64,000 bases of DNA from JBCBGF01 sp039193455 (GCA_039193455.1 JBCCWO010000011.1:1-64000); one strand, 5' to 3'; shown: positions 1-8,445, counted from the first letter of the stretch. A program made the numbers and translations. Notes: generated by a model not told the origin, from the sequence alone.

Positions 1-2
1 CC

Positions 3-1127
3 ACGATCACCTATATCGACGGCGACAAGGGCGAGCTTCTGCATCGCGGCTATCCGATCGATCAGCTGGCCGAAAAATCGCATTACCTGGAGGTTTGCTA
101 CCTCTTGCTTTACGGCGATCTGCCCTCGGCCGAGCAGCTTGAGGACTTCGAGAGCCGCGTCACGATGCACACGATGCTGCATGAGCAGATGCAGAACTTT
201 TTCCGTGGGTTCCGCCGCGATGCGCATCCAATGGCGATCATGGTTGGCGTGGTCGGGGCCATGTCGGCCTTCTATCCCGACAGCACAGACATTCACGATC
301 CCTGGCAACGCGAAGTGGCGTCGATCAGGCTGGTTGCCAAGATGCCGACGATTGCGGCCTGGGCCTACAAGTATTCGATCGGCCAGCCCTTCGTGTACCC
401 GCGCAACGATCTGGACTACGCGTCGAACTTCCTGCGCATGTGCTTTGCGGTGCCGGCCGAAGACTATGAGGTGAATCCGATCCTCAGCCGTGCCATGGAC
501 CGGATCTTTACGCTGCATGCCGACCACGAACAAAATGCCTCGACCTCGACGGTGCGGCTGGCCTCGTCATCGGGCGCCAATCCCTTTGCCTGCATCGCGG
601 CGGGCATTGCCTGCCTCTGGGGCCCGGCCCATGGCGGCGCCAACCAGGCCTGCCTTGAGATGCTGCGTGAGATCGGCTCGCCCAACCGCATCCCCGAGTT
701 CATCGAACGCGCCAAGGACAAGGACGATCCCTTCCGCCTGATGGGCTTTGGCCACCGCGTGTACAAGAATTTCGACCCCCGCGCGAAGGTGATGAAGCAG
801 TCGGCTGACGAGGTGCTTGACCTTCTGGGCGTTGAGAACAACCCCACGCTGCAGGTCGCCAAGGAACTTGAGCGGATCGCGCTGGAAGACCCCTATTTCA
901 AGGAAAAGAAGCTCTACCCGAATGTCGACTTCTATTCGGGCATCATCCTTGATGCGATGGGCTTCCCGACCTCGATGTTCACGCCGATCTTCGCGCTGGC
1001 GCGCACCGTGGGCTGGATCTCGCAATGGAAAGAGATGATCGCCGACCCACAGCTCAAGATCGGCCGCCCCCGCCAGCTCTATGTCGGCGAGTCGGCCCGC
1101 GAGTACGTGGACGTCGAGAATCGTTAA
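3..1127 (+). CDS. gltA: Citrate synthase (5'-truncated by window edge)
   Basis: Type II citrate synthase, which condenses oxaloacetate and acetyl-CoA in the cytoplasm to open the TCA cycle. The reading frame is open from base 3 (TITYIDGDKG, the conserved start of the mature fold), so the true start lies upstream of the window. Family hallmarks visible are LHADHEQNASTSTVR and AAGIACLWGPAHGGANQA (with catalytic His), MGFGHRVYKNFDPRA (second catalytic His), and DFYSGIILDAMGFP (catalytic Asp region). The C-terminus ends normally at a TAA. The next gene is convergent, with only 12 bases between them and no obvious terminator. Confidence 0.97.
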   Translation, partial: TITYIDGDKGELLHRGYPIDQLAEKSHYLEVCYLLLYGDLPSAEQLEDFESRVTMHTMLHEQMQNFFRGFRRDAHPMAIMVGVVGAMSAFYPDSTDIHDPWQREVASIRLVAKMPTIAAWAYKYSIGQPFVYPRNDLDYASNFLRMCFAVPAEDYEVNPILSRAMDRIFTLHADHEQNASTSTVRLASSSGANPFACIAAGIACLWGPAHGGANQACLEMLREIGSPNRIPEFIERAKDKDDPFRLMGFGHRVYKNFDPRAKVMKQSADEVLDLLGVENNPTLQVAKELERIALEDPYFKEKKLYPNVDFYSGIILDAMGFPTSMFTPIFALARTVGWISQWKEMIADPQLKIGRPRQLYVGESAREYVDVENR

Positions 1128-1139
1128 GACATCCGCCCG

Positions 1140-2630
1140 CTAGCGGAACCCGCAACCCGGGCGATCTATCAGATAGGCTTCATGCCCGGGCGGGTGACCG
1201 CCCGGGTGTGCGATCAGCCGCCAGCCTTGGGCCTCAAACGCCCGCGTTAGCCCCAGCCACCGGTTCCAACCCTCGGTCACAATGAAATAACAGGCCCCGG
1301 TTTCGCGTGCGAAGCGGTCAAATGCCTGCCCGCGCCGCTCAAGCCAGGGCAGGTCCGACACCGACGCGTTCACCGCAACCGCCCGGGATGAGCGCAGGCC
1401 GACAACGTCGAACAGAGATCGGTCCGTGGCATAGGACATGTAGCCGATGTCATGGACCATCACGACCGCCTCGGGCGCCGTGCGCGCGTGCACCCACGCG
1501 GCTTTGGCGGAAAGCTCTTGGTACTTCCCCACGACCTCTTCGGCACGCGAGGTCCAATCCCGGCCAAGCGTCCAAACCGATTGCGCCAACGCCCCTACGA
1601 GCAAGAGAGTGACAAGCAATCGCGCCCGCGCGCTCGCACCGACCCAGACGGCTGCGTTGATCAAGGCCACGGGAAAGAAGATGTAGAGATAGCGGTAGTG
1701 GTTCTGGCCCATGAACGACGGGAAATCCAAGAGCAAGATCACCACGACCAACAGCGCAAACAGAGTTGCGAGCACAGAGATTGGGCGTGCGGGGCGCGGG
1801 ACAAGGATGGCAAGGCTCAGCACCCCTGAGACGACCAGAAAGAACCCGGCCGACTGTTGGACAAGCGCGTCGAACCACGCTTGGGCCATACCGGGCGCGC
1901 CGCTGAAGAAGATTGTTTTGGCCGCCCCGGTCGCGGGAAGCGCGCTCCCCGAAAGGTAGATCTGAGCGCCCAGAAGGGTCAGCGACACACCGGCTGCCAC
2001 CGCGCAGCCAACCACCCGGCCGTGCCATGCCTGCTGCCCAATGGCCCAAAGACCAAAACAAAGCGCCCCCAACACCGCCAGTTCCGGGCGCAGGAATGGG
2101 AGCACGCCCAGGAACGCGCCAAAGGGCACGGGCGGCCAACGCTCGGTCGTGCCAATCACCGTCCAGATGATCGCCGCCAAGACGAGACTGGTCTCCAGCC
2201 CGTTCAGGTGCACGCGGAAGAGATCACCGCATAAGAGCGCGACTAGTCCGAACAGCAGTTGCAGCCAATCGGGCGCACCTTCGTGGCCTGCAAATCGGGC
2301 GACGCCGAGGCTGAACAACAAAAGACCCGCCCAGCCCAAAAATAGCAGCGCGGTTTCGGGTGGCATCAGAAACGACAGCCCGGCAACGAGAAAGGTGTGC
2401 GCCAAACTTGTCGACCCCAAGAGCGGCGGGGCATCGGGAAAGGCCTGATCCGTTTCCAGCAGCGCCGCGGCGTTGTTCAGCACGATATAGGCATCGTCCA
2501 GCCGAAAGGCGGGCTGACCGCCGAGCGCGAAAAGATGCAGCGCCGCAAGCGCGGCGGTCAGCGCAATCAATCCAAAAGCAACAGCGTAGCCACGCATGCG
2601 CGTGGGCGCCGCCACGGTTCCATCGGTCAT
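1140..2630 (-). CDS. Polytopic membrane protein, GT-C glycosyltransferase-like
   Basis: About 496 residues with roughly ten or more hydrophobic segments and a soluble C-terminal domain of about 120 residues. The first extracytoplasmic loop carries RLDDAYIVLNNA, an Asp-Asp motif placed as in GT-C enzymes of the ArnT/PMT type that use polyprenyl-phosphate sugars. That assignment rests on the topology and this motif only. The ATG at 2630 is chosen over an in-frame GTG at 2645; neither has a strong Shine-Dalgarno sequence. It is the last gene of the minus-strand run that includes the ccm genes, 96 bases after the hydratase, and may be an independent unit. Confidence 0.55.
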   Translation of the reverse strand: MTDGTVAAPTRMRGYAVAFGLIALTAALAALHLFALGGQPAFRLDDAYIVLNNAAALLETDQAFPDAPPLLGSTSLAHTFLVAGLSFLMPPETALLFLGWAGLLLFSLGVARFAGHEGAPDWLQLLFGLVALLCGDLFRVHLNGLETSLVLAAIIWTVIGTTERWPPVPFGAFLGVLPFLRPELAVLGALCFGLWAIGQQAWHGRVVGCAVAAGVSLTLLGAQIYLSGSALPATGAAKTIFFSGAPGMAQAWFDALVQQSAGFFLVVSGVLSLAILVPRPARPISVLATLFALLVVVILLLDFPSFMGQNHYRYLYIFFPVALINAAVWVGASARARLLVTLLLVGALAQSVWTLGRDWTSRAEEVVGKYQELSAKAAWVHARTAPEAVVMVHDIGYMSYATDRSLFDVVGLRSSRAVAVNASVSDLPWLERRGQAFDRFARETGACYFIVTEGWNRWLGLTRAFEAQGWRLIAHPGGHPPGHEAYLIDRPGCGFR

Positions 2631-2741
2631 AAAATGGGCCTGCACTTTGTTTGTTGCGGGCAGGTTAATTCAACCCGCTCGCGATCCAAATAAGCGGTGC
2701 AGTCTTTTCAAGGCCGCCATGGCAGCCCGGCAACGCCCCAC

Positions 2742-3518
2742 TCAGCGTCCCTCATAGCGCGCGGGACGCTTTTCCATGAAGGCGATCACGCCCTCTTTGA
2801 AGTCGCGCGTCTTGCCGCAGCCGCCCTGAATATGCGCCTCAAGCGCGAGCTGGGTGTCGATATCGTTGTTATAGCTCGCCCGCAGAGCCTCTTTCACGCC
2901 CGCATAGGCCACGGTCGGCCCCTTGGCGAGATGCGCTGCGCGTCCCCGCCAATGGGCGGCAAAGCTGTCATCCGGCACGGCTTCCCAGATCATGCCCCAA
3001 TCGCTGGCCTGCTGGGCTGTGATCTTCTCGGCGAACAGGGCCGCGCCCATGGCCTTGGCAAAGCCCATCTGGCGGGGCAGCCAATAGGTGCCGCCCGCGT
3101 CGGGGATCAGACCGATGCGCGTAAAGGCCTGCAAAAACGCCGCCGACTCGGTCGCGATCACCACGTCCGCGGCAAGCGCAAGGTTGGCCCCGGCCCCGGC
3201 CGCCGCGCCGTTGACCGCCGCAATCGTCGGCACAGGACACTCAAAGATCGCCTGCAGCATCGGCACATATTCGTCCCTGAGCGTGCGCTCGAGGTCGAGG
3301 TCCGCCGCCGTCGCGCGGTCCCCCAGATCCTGTCCGGAACAGAATGCCCTCCCTTCCCCGGTCATCACGACCACCCGCGCTTCGGTGCCGCCGGTCTTGA
3401 CGGCATGGGTGATCTCGGCCCGCATCTGCGTGTTGAGCGCATTCATGACATCGGGGCGGTTGAGCGTGATGGTGGCGATGTCGTCGGCCACCTCCATGCG
3501 GATGGTCTGATAGTCCAT
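2742..3518 (-). CDS. Enoyl-CoA hydratase/isomerase, PaaG-like
   Basis: Crotonase-fold protein of 258 residues, the normal family length. It has the oxyanion-hole segments GRAFCSGQDL and VNGAAAGAGANLALAAD, and an Asp in GLIPDAGGTYWLP at the position used by PaaG-type isomerases (2-(1,2-epoxy-1,2-dihydrophenyl)acetyl-CoA isomerase). The usual hydratase Glu at the first catalytic position is not obvious, which favours an isomerase. No other phenylacetate genes lie nearby, so the substrate is not settled. The start has a GGGAG Shine-Dalgarno sequence about 9 bases upstream. A TetR-operator-like inverted repeat sits 35-50 bases upstream of the start. Confidence 0.85.
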   Translation of the reverse strand: MDYQTIRMEVADDIATITLNRPDVMNALNTQMRAEITHAVKTGGTEARVVVMTGEGRAFCSGQDLGDRATAADLDLERTLRDEYVPMLQAIFECPVPTIAAVNGAAAGAGANLALAADVVIATESAAFLQAFTRIGLIPDAGGTYWLPRQMGFAKAMGAALFAEKITAQQASDWGMIWEAVPDDSFAAHWRGRAAHLAKGPTVAYAGVKEALRASYNNDIDTQLALEAHIQGGCGKTRDFKEGVIAFMEKRPARYEGR

Positions 3519-3552
3519 GGAACGGATCTCCCTGTCTTGGACCCGTCTTAGG

Positions 3553-3568
3553 TGAACCGTTTGGTTTA
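3553..3568. promoter_or_regulatory. Possible TetR-type operator upstream of PaaG-like gene
   Basis: TGAACCGTTTGGTTTA, an imperfect dyad (arms TGAACC and GGTTTA) in the 69-base gap between ccmH and the hydratase. ACC-N4-GGT cores are typical of operators for TetR regulators of acyl-CoA metabolism (PaaR/FadR-like). It may instead be chance; the regulator gene is not in this window. Confidence 0.3.
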
Positions 3569-3587
3569 GAAAAGGGCTGATCTTGCG

Positions 3588-4034
3588 TCAGTCTTCGAGA
3601 AGCTCGGCCAGCCGCTTTTTTTCGTCGTCGCTCAGCGCGCCCGTCGGTTTGGGTTTGGCCCGGCCGCGCAGGTAGAGCGCCGCGATGCCCCCGCCAAAGA
3701 GCAGCATCGCTGGCGCGGCGAGCCAGAGCACAAGGTTTGCGCCGGTGGCCGTGGGCGTCAGCAGCACGTATTCGCCATAGCGGGCGACAAGAAACGCGAT
3801 CACCTCTTCATCGCTATCGCCCGCAACCAGCCGCTCGCGCACCAAAAGCCGCATATCGCGGGCCAGATCGGCGTTGGATTCGTCAATCGACTCGTTGCGA
3901 CAGACGAGGCAGCGCAGCCCCTCGGACAGGGCCCGCGCCCGATCCTCGAGCACGGGGTCGTCCAGCACCTCGTCAGGCTGCACCGCCAGAACCGGGGCCG
4001 CGATCAGGCACAGGATCAGCGCAAGCCGCCTCAT
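3588..4034 (-). CDS. ccmH: Cytochrome c maturation protein CcmH
   Basis: Membrane-anchored thiol oxidoreductase of 148 residues that handles apocytochrome c cysteines before haem attachment. It has an N-terminal signal peptide (residues 1-17), the diagnostic LRCLVCRNESI motif (Cys42, Cys45), a helical domain, one transmembrane segment near residues 103-125, and a charged cytoplasmic tail. The start overlaps the ccmF stop by four bases (ATGA), so translation is probably coupled. It is a short CcmH without the CcmI-like TPR extension found in enterobacteria. Confidence 0.95.
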   Translation of the reverse strand: MRRLALILCLIAAPVLAVQPDEVLDDPVLEDRARALSEGLRCLVCRNESIDESNADLARDMRLLVRERLVAGDSDEEVIAFLVARYGEYVLLTPTATGANLVLWLAAPAMLLFGGGIAALYLRGRAKPKPTGALSDDEKKRLAELLED

Positions 4035-6007
4035 TCCGCGGGCACACCTTTCGGGGCTGGCATCTTGCGTGCGCCTGCCGCCACGCGGAAGCGGCGGTCC
4101 GTCAGGCTCAGGATCCCGCCCAGCGCCATGATGATCGCACCCGCCCAGATCCAGTTGGCATAGGGCTTGATGAATGTGCGGATGGCCCAGCCGCCATTGG
4201 CCTGAGGGTCACCGATCACCACATAGACGTCGCGGGTGAACCCGTTGTTGATCGCCGCCTCGGTCGTCGGCATGCCCGCCACGGGGTACACCCGTTTCTC
4301 GGGCGTCAACTGCTCAAGCGGGCGCCCGTTATCGATCACGTTGATGAAGGCCATGGTTGACAGGTAGTTCGGCCCCTCCACATCACGGACATCGACAAGC
4401 TGCACCTGGTAGTTCCCAACGGTGTAGCGATCCCCGATCTGGGCGACGCGAATATCTTCGATCTGCCAGGCGGTCAGCGCGGCCACGCCGAAAATGGTGA
4501 CGCCAAAGCCCGCATGCCCGACTGCCTTGCCCCAATCCGCGCGCGGCAGGTTCCGCATGCGCCGCAGCTTCGAACGCAGATCGCCCCGCCCGGTGCGCAC
4601 CCAGATATCCACCGCCGCGCCGAGCACCAGCCAGACCGCCAGCACCGCCCCGATCGGGGCCAGGATGGTGCGCCCGGTTTGCAGCGTCCAAACCAGCGCA
4701 CCCACGGCCAGGCTGAGCGCGAGGACGCCCCACAGCGGCTGCATCGCGCGCGACAGGTTCCCACGTTTCCAGGGCATCAATGCGCCGATTGGCAGGATCG
4801 CCGCCAGCGCGACCATGAACGGCGTAAAGGCCATATCGAAGAACGGCGGGCCGACGGACAGTTTGCGATCAAAGAAGATCTCGGCCACCAGCGGCCAGAT
4901 CGTTCCGATGAACACCACAAAACAGCTGACCGCCAACAGCACGTTGTTTGTCACCAGCGCCCCCTCGCGGCTGATGACGCCGAACACGCCCTTGGCCTGC
5001 AGGCTGCCGGCCCGGGCGGCAAAGAGCGTCAGCGCGCCCCCCATAAAGATCGCCGTGATCGCCAGAAGGTAGACCCCCCGCTCGGGATCATTGGCAAAGG
5101 CGTGAACCGAGGTCAGAACGCCCGAGCGCACGATAAACGCACCGATGAGCGAAAACCCAAAGGCGAGGATCGCCAGAAGGATCGTCCAGCTTTTCAGTGC
5201 CTCGCGCTTTTCCACCACGATGGCGGAATGCAGAAGCGCGGCGGCCAGCAGCCAGGGCATGAAAGAGGCGTTTTCGACAGGGTCCCAGAACCAGAAGCCG
5301 CCCCAGCCCAGCTCGTAGTACGCCCACCAAGAACCGAGCGCGATGCCGATGGTCAGGTTCAGCCAGGCCAGTAGCGTCCAGGGCCGCACCCATCGGCCCC
5401 AAGCCGCATCGACGCGCCCCTCGATCAGGGCCGCCACGGCAAAAGAGAAGGACATCGAGAGACCGACATAGCCGATGTAGAGAAACGGCGGATGGAAGGC
5501 GAGGCCCGGGTCTTGCAGCAGCGGGTTGAGATCCTGGCCGTCGAAAGGCGGGATCTCAAGGCGCAGGAACGGGTTCGATGTGAAGATCAAAAAGGCCAGA
5601 AACGCCACGCCAATGGCGCCCTGCACCGCGATGACGCGGGCCCGCAGCCGCGGCGGCAGGTTGCCCCCGAACCAGGCCGCCATCGCGCCGAAGAGCGCCA
5701 GGATCACGACCCACAAAAGCAGCGAGCCCTCATGATTGCCCCAGACGCCGGTGATCTTGTAGATCATCGGCTTCAGCGTGTGCGAGTTGAGCACGACAAG
5801 TCGCAACGAGAAATCGGACGTGACAAAGGCATAGGTCAGCGCGGCAAAGGAAAACGCGAGCAGCAGAAACTGAACCGTCGCCGCAGGCTCGGCCGTGGCC
5901 ATCCAGCCGCGCCAGCCCTTGTGCGCGCCCACAAGCGGCACGACCATCTGCAGGCACGCCACGACAAAGGCGAGCAAAAGCGTGAAGTGTCCCAGCTCAA
6001 CGATCAT
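4031..6007 (-). CDS. ccmF: Cytochrome c haem lyase subunit CcmF
   Basis: Large polytopic haem lyase subunit (658 residues) of System I cytochrome c maturation. The tryptophan-rich haem-binding WWD signature is clear (WGGFWFWDPVENASFMPW), with an earlier conserved segment at LNPLLQDPGLAFHPPFLYIGY. A large periplasmic loop near the C-terminus (after the DIRVAQIGDRY segment) precedes a last membrane helix, as in other CcmF proteins. It overlaps ccmH by four bases and follows a small membrane protein gene after 63 bases. Confidence 0.97.
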   Translation of the reverse strand: MIVELGHFTLLLAFVVACLQMVVPLVGAHKGWRGWMATAEPAATVQFLLLAFSFAALTYAFVTSDFSLRLVVLNSHTLKPMIYKITGVWGNHEGSLLLWVVILALFGAMAAWFGGNLPPRLRARVIAVQGAIGVAFLAFLIFTSNPFLRLEIPPFDGQDLNPLLQDPGLAFHPPFLYIGYVGLSMSFSFAVAALIEGRVDAAWGRWVRPWTLLAWLNLTIGIALGSWWAYYELGWGGFWFWDPVENASFMPWLLAAALLHSAIVVEKREALKSWTILLAILAFGFSLIGAFIVRSGVLTSVHAFANDPERGVYLLAITAIFMGGALTLFAARAGSLQAKGVFGVISREGALVTNNVLLAVSCFVVFIGTIWPLVAEIFFDRKLSVGPPFFDMAFTPFMVALAAILPIGALMPWKRGNLSRAMQPLWGVLALSLAVGALVWTLQTGRTILAPIGAVLAVWLVLGAAVDIWVRTGRGDLRSKLRRMRNLPRADWGKAVGHAGFGVTIFGVAALTAWQIEDIRVAQIGDRYTVGNYQVQLVDVRDVEGPNYLSTMAFINVIDNGRPLEQLTPEKRVYPVAGMPTTEAAINNGFTRDVYVVIGDPQANGGWAIRTFIKPYANWIWAGAIIMALGGILSLTDRRFRVAAGARKMPAPKGVPAE

Positions 6008-6070
6008 AGGCGAAGTGTAGGCTGCGGGCCCTGCCCCGCCAAGCGCCTGTGCGCCGATGTCGCGCGGAGT

Positions 6071-6493
6071 TTAACCCGCCAATGACAAGAGCGCCGCAAG
6101 GGCGATGGCGACAAAGGTCGGCAAGGCAAAAATCACCGTCGACACGCCCATCGAACGTTGCATAACGGTAAAGTGCAGCACGGCCCCCACAAAGTAGAGC
6201 GCCAGGAAAACAAAGAGATACGCACTGTCGCGCATGATGTCGGGTTCGTGGAGCACGTGGAACAGCCACCACCACCCCAAAACGCTTGCTGCGCCCGCCC
6301 AGCTGAACGACATGCCCAGCGCCAGCGGTGTTTCGCGGCGGCGCCACAGCCAGAAAAAGGTCAGCGAGATCATCAGCGCCATGATCGAGATCGTGCCAAA
6401 GGCGATCGAGTAGGCGACGTGGTAGCCCAGCGTGCGGTCGATCCCGACAAAGGCGATGGCGATCAGCGTCAGTAGGGCCAGTGCCTGTTTCAT
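6071..6493 (-). CDS. Small four-helix membrane protein of unknown function
   Basis: A 140-residue protein made almost entirely of four to five transmembrane helices, with a basic loop (WRRRET) between helices two and three and FSWAGAASVLGWWWLFHVLHEPD in the middle. I do not recognise a family. Its start overlaps the stop of the 44-residue ORF by four bases (ATGA), and it lies directly upstream of ccmF. Expression is therefore tied to both the lysis cassette and the haem lyase genes. A role in membrane assembly of either is possible but is inference only. Confidence 0.75.
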   Translation of the reverse strand: MKQALALLTLIAIAFVGIDRTLGYHVAYSIAFGTISIMALMISLTFFWLWRRRETPLALGMSFSWAGAASVLGWWWLFHVLHEPDIMRDSAYLFVFLALYFVGAVLHFTVMQRSMGVSTVIFALPTFVAIALAALLSLAG

Positions 6494-6624
6494 TTTCCCA
6501 GAACCTCTTTCACAGCGGCGTCGAGTTGGGCGGCGGCCTCGTCATTGCGGCGCAGCGCTTCGCGCAGATGCCCCCCAAGGGCGGTGCGGCGCAGACACCG
6601 CCCGATCCAAACCAAAACCCGCAT
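6490..6624 (-). CDS. Tiny basic protein, 44 residues, unknown
   Basis: Short frame MRVLVWIGRCLRR... ending in AAVKEVLGK. The N-terminal dozen residues are hydrophobic and basic; the rest is a charged amphipathic helix. The coding case comes from packing: its ATG lies one base after the TGA of the preceding 60-residue gene, and its TGA overlaps the next ATG (ATGA). No family is recognised. It could be a membrane-associated peptide related to the lysis genes, or simply a spacer frame. Confidence 0.5.
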   Translation of the reverse strand: MRVLVWIGRCLRRTALGGHLREALRRNDEAAAQLDAAVKEVLGK

Positions 6625-6625
6625 C

Positions 6626-6808
6626 TCATCCCCCCATTGCCGGCAACCGCTCGCGGATGATCGTGGAGAGCTCCACAAGGATGGCCGTGTTCATGTCGAG
6701 CCGCAGGCGCGTGGCGCGGTCTTTTTCGACATCGCGGTAGAGCAGATAGAAGACCAGGATGACCCAGGGCCCATGCTCGGAGAGAACGCTGAAGACGGCA
6801 TCACTCAT
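6626..6808 (-). CDS. Small single-pass membrane protein next to holin
   Basis: A 60-residue protein with one hydrophobic segment (about residues 12-24, PWVILVFYLLYRD) followed by a basic, amphipathic helix (VEKDRATRLRLDMNTAILVEL). The ATG overlaps the holin TGA (ATGA), so it is almost certainly translated with the holin. Size and topology resemble accessory lysis proteins (a second holin or antiholin) of phage cassettes, but there is no family signature and that role is inference. A longer in-frame start would overlap the holin gene by over 200 bases and is rejected. Confidence 0.65.
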   Translation of the reverse strand: MSDAVFSVLSEHGPWVILVFYLLYRDVEKDRATRLRLDMNTAILVELSTIIRERLPAMGG

Positions 6809-7314
6809 CGTCTCGCCCGCCAGGCCTCCAGCGCGGGGTTGTCGTCTGTGCCCGCCTCGGCCTCCATCGCCTGCAGCGCGCGCGCCGCGGACCGGGTGCG
6901 GGCCAGGCTTTCGACCAGATTGCGCTGATACGCGTAGCCTTTCGCCTGATGCCGGGCCCCGAAGTAAAAGGACACGATCACCCCTAGCAGCCACCACAGC
7001 GGTTCGGGGACGAGCGCGATCCCCTCCATCCGCGCGGCGAACCACACCGGGTCGATCATAGCCGCACTGAAGAGACCCAGCGTGCCCAACGCCATCATCG
7101 GGCGTGGCAGCCGGTTGATGCCATCCATCGCGCGATCAAAGACACCCTGGCGCGGCACCGCGAATTCTGCCGCGAATTGGCCAAGCGCAGCCTGGGCCTG
7201 TGCGGCGTCGCGCACCGCCCCGGCCTCTGCATTCTCGACAAACACCTCGGCGGTGTCGCGGATCACATTCCCGCCGCCGAACAACAGCGTCAGCACCCGC
7301 CCGATCAGGCCCAT
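6805..7314 (-). CDS. Gene transfer agent-type 3-TM holin
   Basis: Holin of the 'holin of 3TMs, for gene-transfer release' type (about 169 residues). The N-terminus MGLIGRVLTLLFGGGNVIRD is followed by an Ala-rich helix, then INRLPRPMMALGTLGLFSAAMIDP and PEPLWWLLGVIVSFYFGARHQ, the conserved Arg-Pro and final FYFGxR features. Holins permeabilise the inner membrane so that the endolysin reaches peptidoglycan. The start at 7314 gives a 10-base overlap with the endolysin gene; an upstream in-frame start at 7332 is possible. In Rhodobacter capsulatus a holin-endolysin pair located away from the GTA structural cluster releases the particles. Confidence 0.88.
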   Translation of the reverse strand: MGLIGRVLTLLFGGGNVIRDTAEVFVENAEAGAVRDAAQAQAALGQFAAEFAVPRQGVFDRAMDGINRLPRPMMALGTLGLFSAAMIDPVWFAARMEGIALVPEPLWWLLGVIVSFYFGARHQAKGYAYQRNLVESLARTRSAARALQAMEAEAGTDDNPALEAWRARR

Positions 7315-7907
7315 GCCGCCACCCGCGCGCAATGCGCGGCCTCGCTCAGGTGATAGCGCGCCGAAATGAAGTCCTCGGCCCGCGCGATCCAGCCGCCTTT
7401 GCCGCCATCGCGCCGCCGCGCAAATTTGCGCAGCGATGGCGCCCGGTCGGCCAGCGCGTAGTAGTAGTTTCGCCGGGCGATCCCGTAGGCATCGACGATA
7501 TGGTCCGGGGCGGCGCGCGTGGCTTCGCGGACAGCGGCGAGCGTTTTTGGCCCGATGATCCCGTCCACCTGAATCTCTGGCGATCCCATCTCTTGCACCA
7601 GACGCTGCAACACGCGCACCGCCTGGGTGCCTGCATTGACATGCATGTCAAAAACGGTCGCCTGCAGGCATTCTGGCAGGTGCCGCAATCGGGGCCGACC
7701 AAAGTGTCGTTCGATCAGGATGGCCTTCGCCTCGGCCCGGGTCAGCTTTTGCACGTCACGGGCGCCCAGTCGTGGGTTGCCACGATAGGCCCGCAGGGTT
7801 CCCAGGGTGACCCCGAAGTTTGTAGGCCCCCCCGGATCGTCGGGATCGTTTACGTATCCGCCCTCACGGCTAAGGATGTCGTCGGCAATCTCTGAGACGC
7901 TTTGCAA
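7305..7907 (-). CDS. Gene transfer agent-type endolysin (GH108 N-acetylmuramidase)
   Basis: A 200-residue peptidoglycan hydrolase of the glycoside hydrolase 108 type. The catalytic Glu is in the SREGGYVNDPDDPGGPTNFG segment (Glu15), and a C-terminal peptidoglycan-binding domain contains VDGIIGPKTLAAV. No signal peptide is visible, so export must rely on the adjacent holin. The start is TTG at 7907; I see no in-frame ATG that keeps the conserved N-terminus. It follows ccmE after 66 bases, a gap that contains a CtrA half-site. The holin-endolysin pairing with no structural phage gene nearby fits a dispersed GTA lysis module better than a prophage. Confidence 0.88.
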   Translation of the reverse strand: MQSVSEIADDILSREGGYVNDPDDPGGPTNFGVTLGTLRAYRGNPRLGARDVQKLTRAEAKAILIERHFGRPRLRHLPECLQATVFDMHVNAGTQAVRVLQRLVQEMGSPEIQVDGIIGPKTLAAVREATRAAPDHIVDAYGIARRNYYYALADRAPSLRKFARRRDGGKGGWIARAEDFISARYHLSEAAHCARVAAWA

Positions 7908-7954
7908 TGCCCGGTGCCCCCGATGGTGCGTTCGGGGGCGAAATCTTCCTAAGA

Positions 7955-7962
7955 ATGGTTAA
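7955..7962 (-). promoter_or_regulatory. CtrA half-site upstream of lysis cassette
   Basis: TTAACCAT on the minus strand, an exact match to the 8-base CtrA half-box, 48 bases upstream of the endolysin start. The partner half is degenerate (TTAG at 6-base spacing). CtrA, via CckA/ChpT, is known to control GTA lysis genes in Rhodobacter capsulatus. Any given 8-mer is a weak signal alone; the context raises it. Confidence 0.45.
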
Positions 7963-7973
7963 CGGCGGGAAAC

Positions 7974-8438
7974 CTAACCGCTCGGTTCCCCATCGGGGTC
8001 GACATAAACCCCCTGCTCTTTGAGCGCGTCGATCACTTCGACAGGCATGTATGTTTCATCGTGGCGGGCAAGAATCTCGGTCGCGACAAAGACGCCATCT
8101 TGCAGGCGCCCCGTGCCAACCATGCCTTCCCCCTCGCCAAAGAGATCCGGCAGAACGCCGGTATAGGCGACCGCGACAGAGGCACCGCCGTCGGTCACGT
8201 TGAATGTCACCGTCTCACCCTGGCCCCGGACAAGCGAACCCTCTTCCACCAGCCCACCGATCCGAAACACCTCTCGCGCGCCCGGCGGATCCTCGACCAC
8301 CTGTGTCGGGCTGCGGAAGAAGTTGATGCCGTCGCGCATGGCGTAACCGATCAGAACCGTCGACAGCGTCAGCGAAATCGCGGCCACCGCGATCACCTGA
8401 ATTCGACGCTGTTTTTTCAGTCCTTTCAATCCACGCAT
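7974..8438 (-). CDS. ccmE: Cytochrome c maturation haem chaperone CcmE
   Basis: Periplasmic haem chaperone (154 residues) anchored by an N-terminal helix (residues 13-33). It carries haem from CcmC to the CcmF/H lyase. The covalent haem-binding His126 and Tyr130 are in LARHDETYMP, and the OB-fold beta strands (FRIGGLVEEGSLV, FNVTDG) are intact. It starts 8 bases downstream of the argC stop. It is separated from ccmF by about 2 kb holding the lysis cassette, which is an odd interruption of a ccm locus. Confidence 0.96.
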   Translation of the reverse strand: MRGLKGLKKQRRIQVIAVAAISLTLSTVLIGYAMRDGINFFRSPTQVVEDPPGAREVFRIGGLVEEGSLVRGQGETVTFNVTDGGASVAVAYTGVLPDLFGEGEGMVGTGRLQDGVFVATEILARHDETYMPVEVIDALKEQGVYVDPDGEPSG

Positions 8439-8445
8439 CGCGTCC

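Noticed and set aside
7305..7332. Holin start at 7332 giving six extra residues
   Set aside because: Possible, but MGLIGRV at 7314 matches the usual short hydrophobic start and needs less overlap with the endolysin gene.
6490..7907. Prophage remnant
   Set aside because: Only lysis functions are present, flanked on both sides by ccm genes in a continuous run. No integrase, terminase, portal, repressor or attachment repeats were found; the GTA-type holin explains it better.
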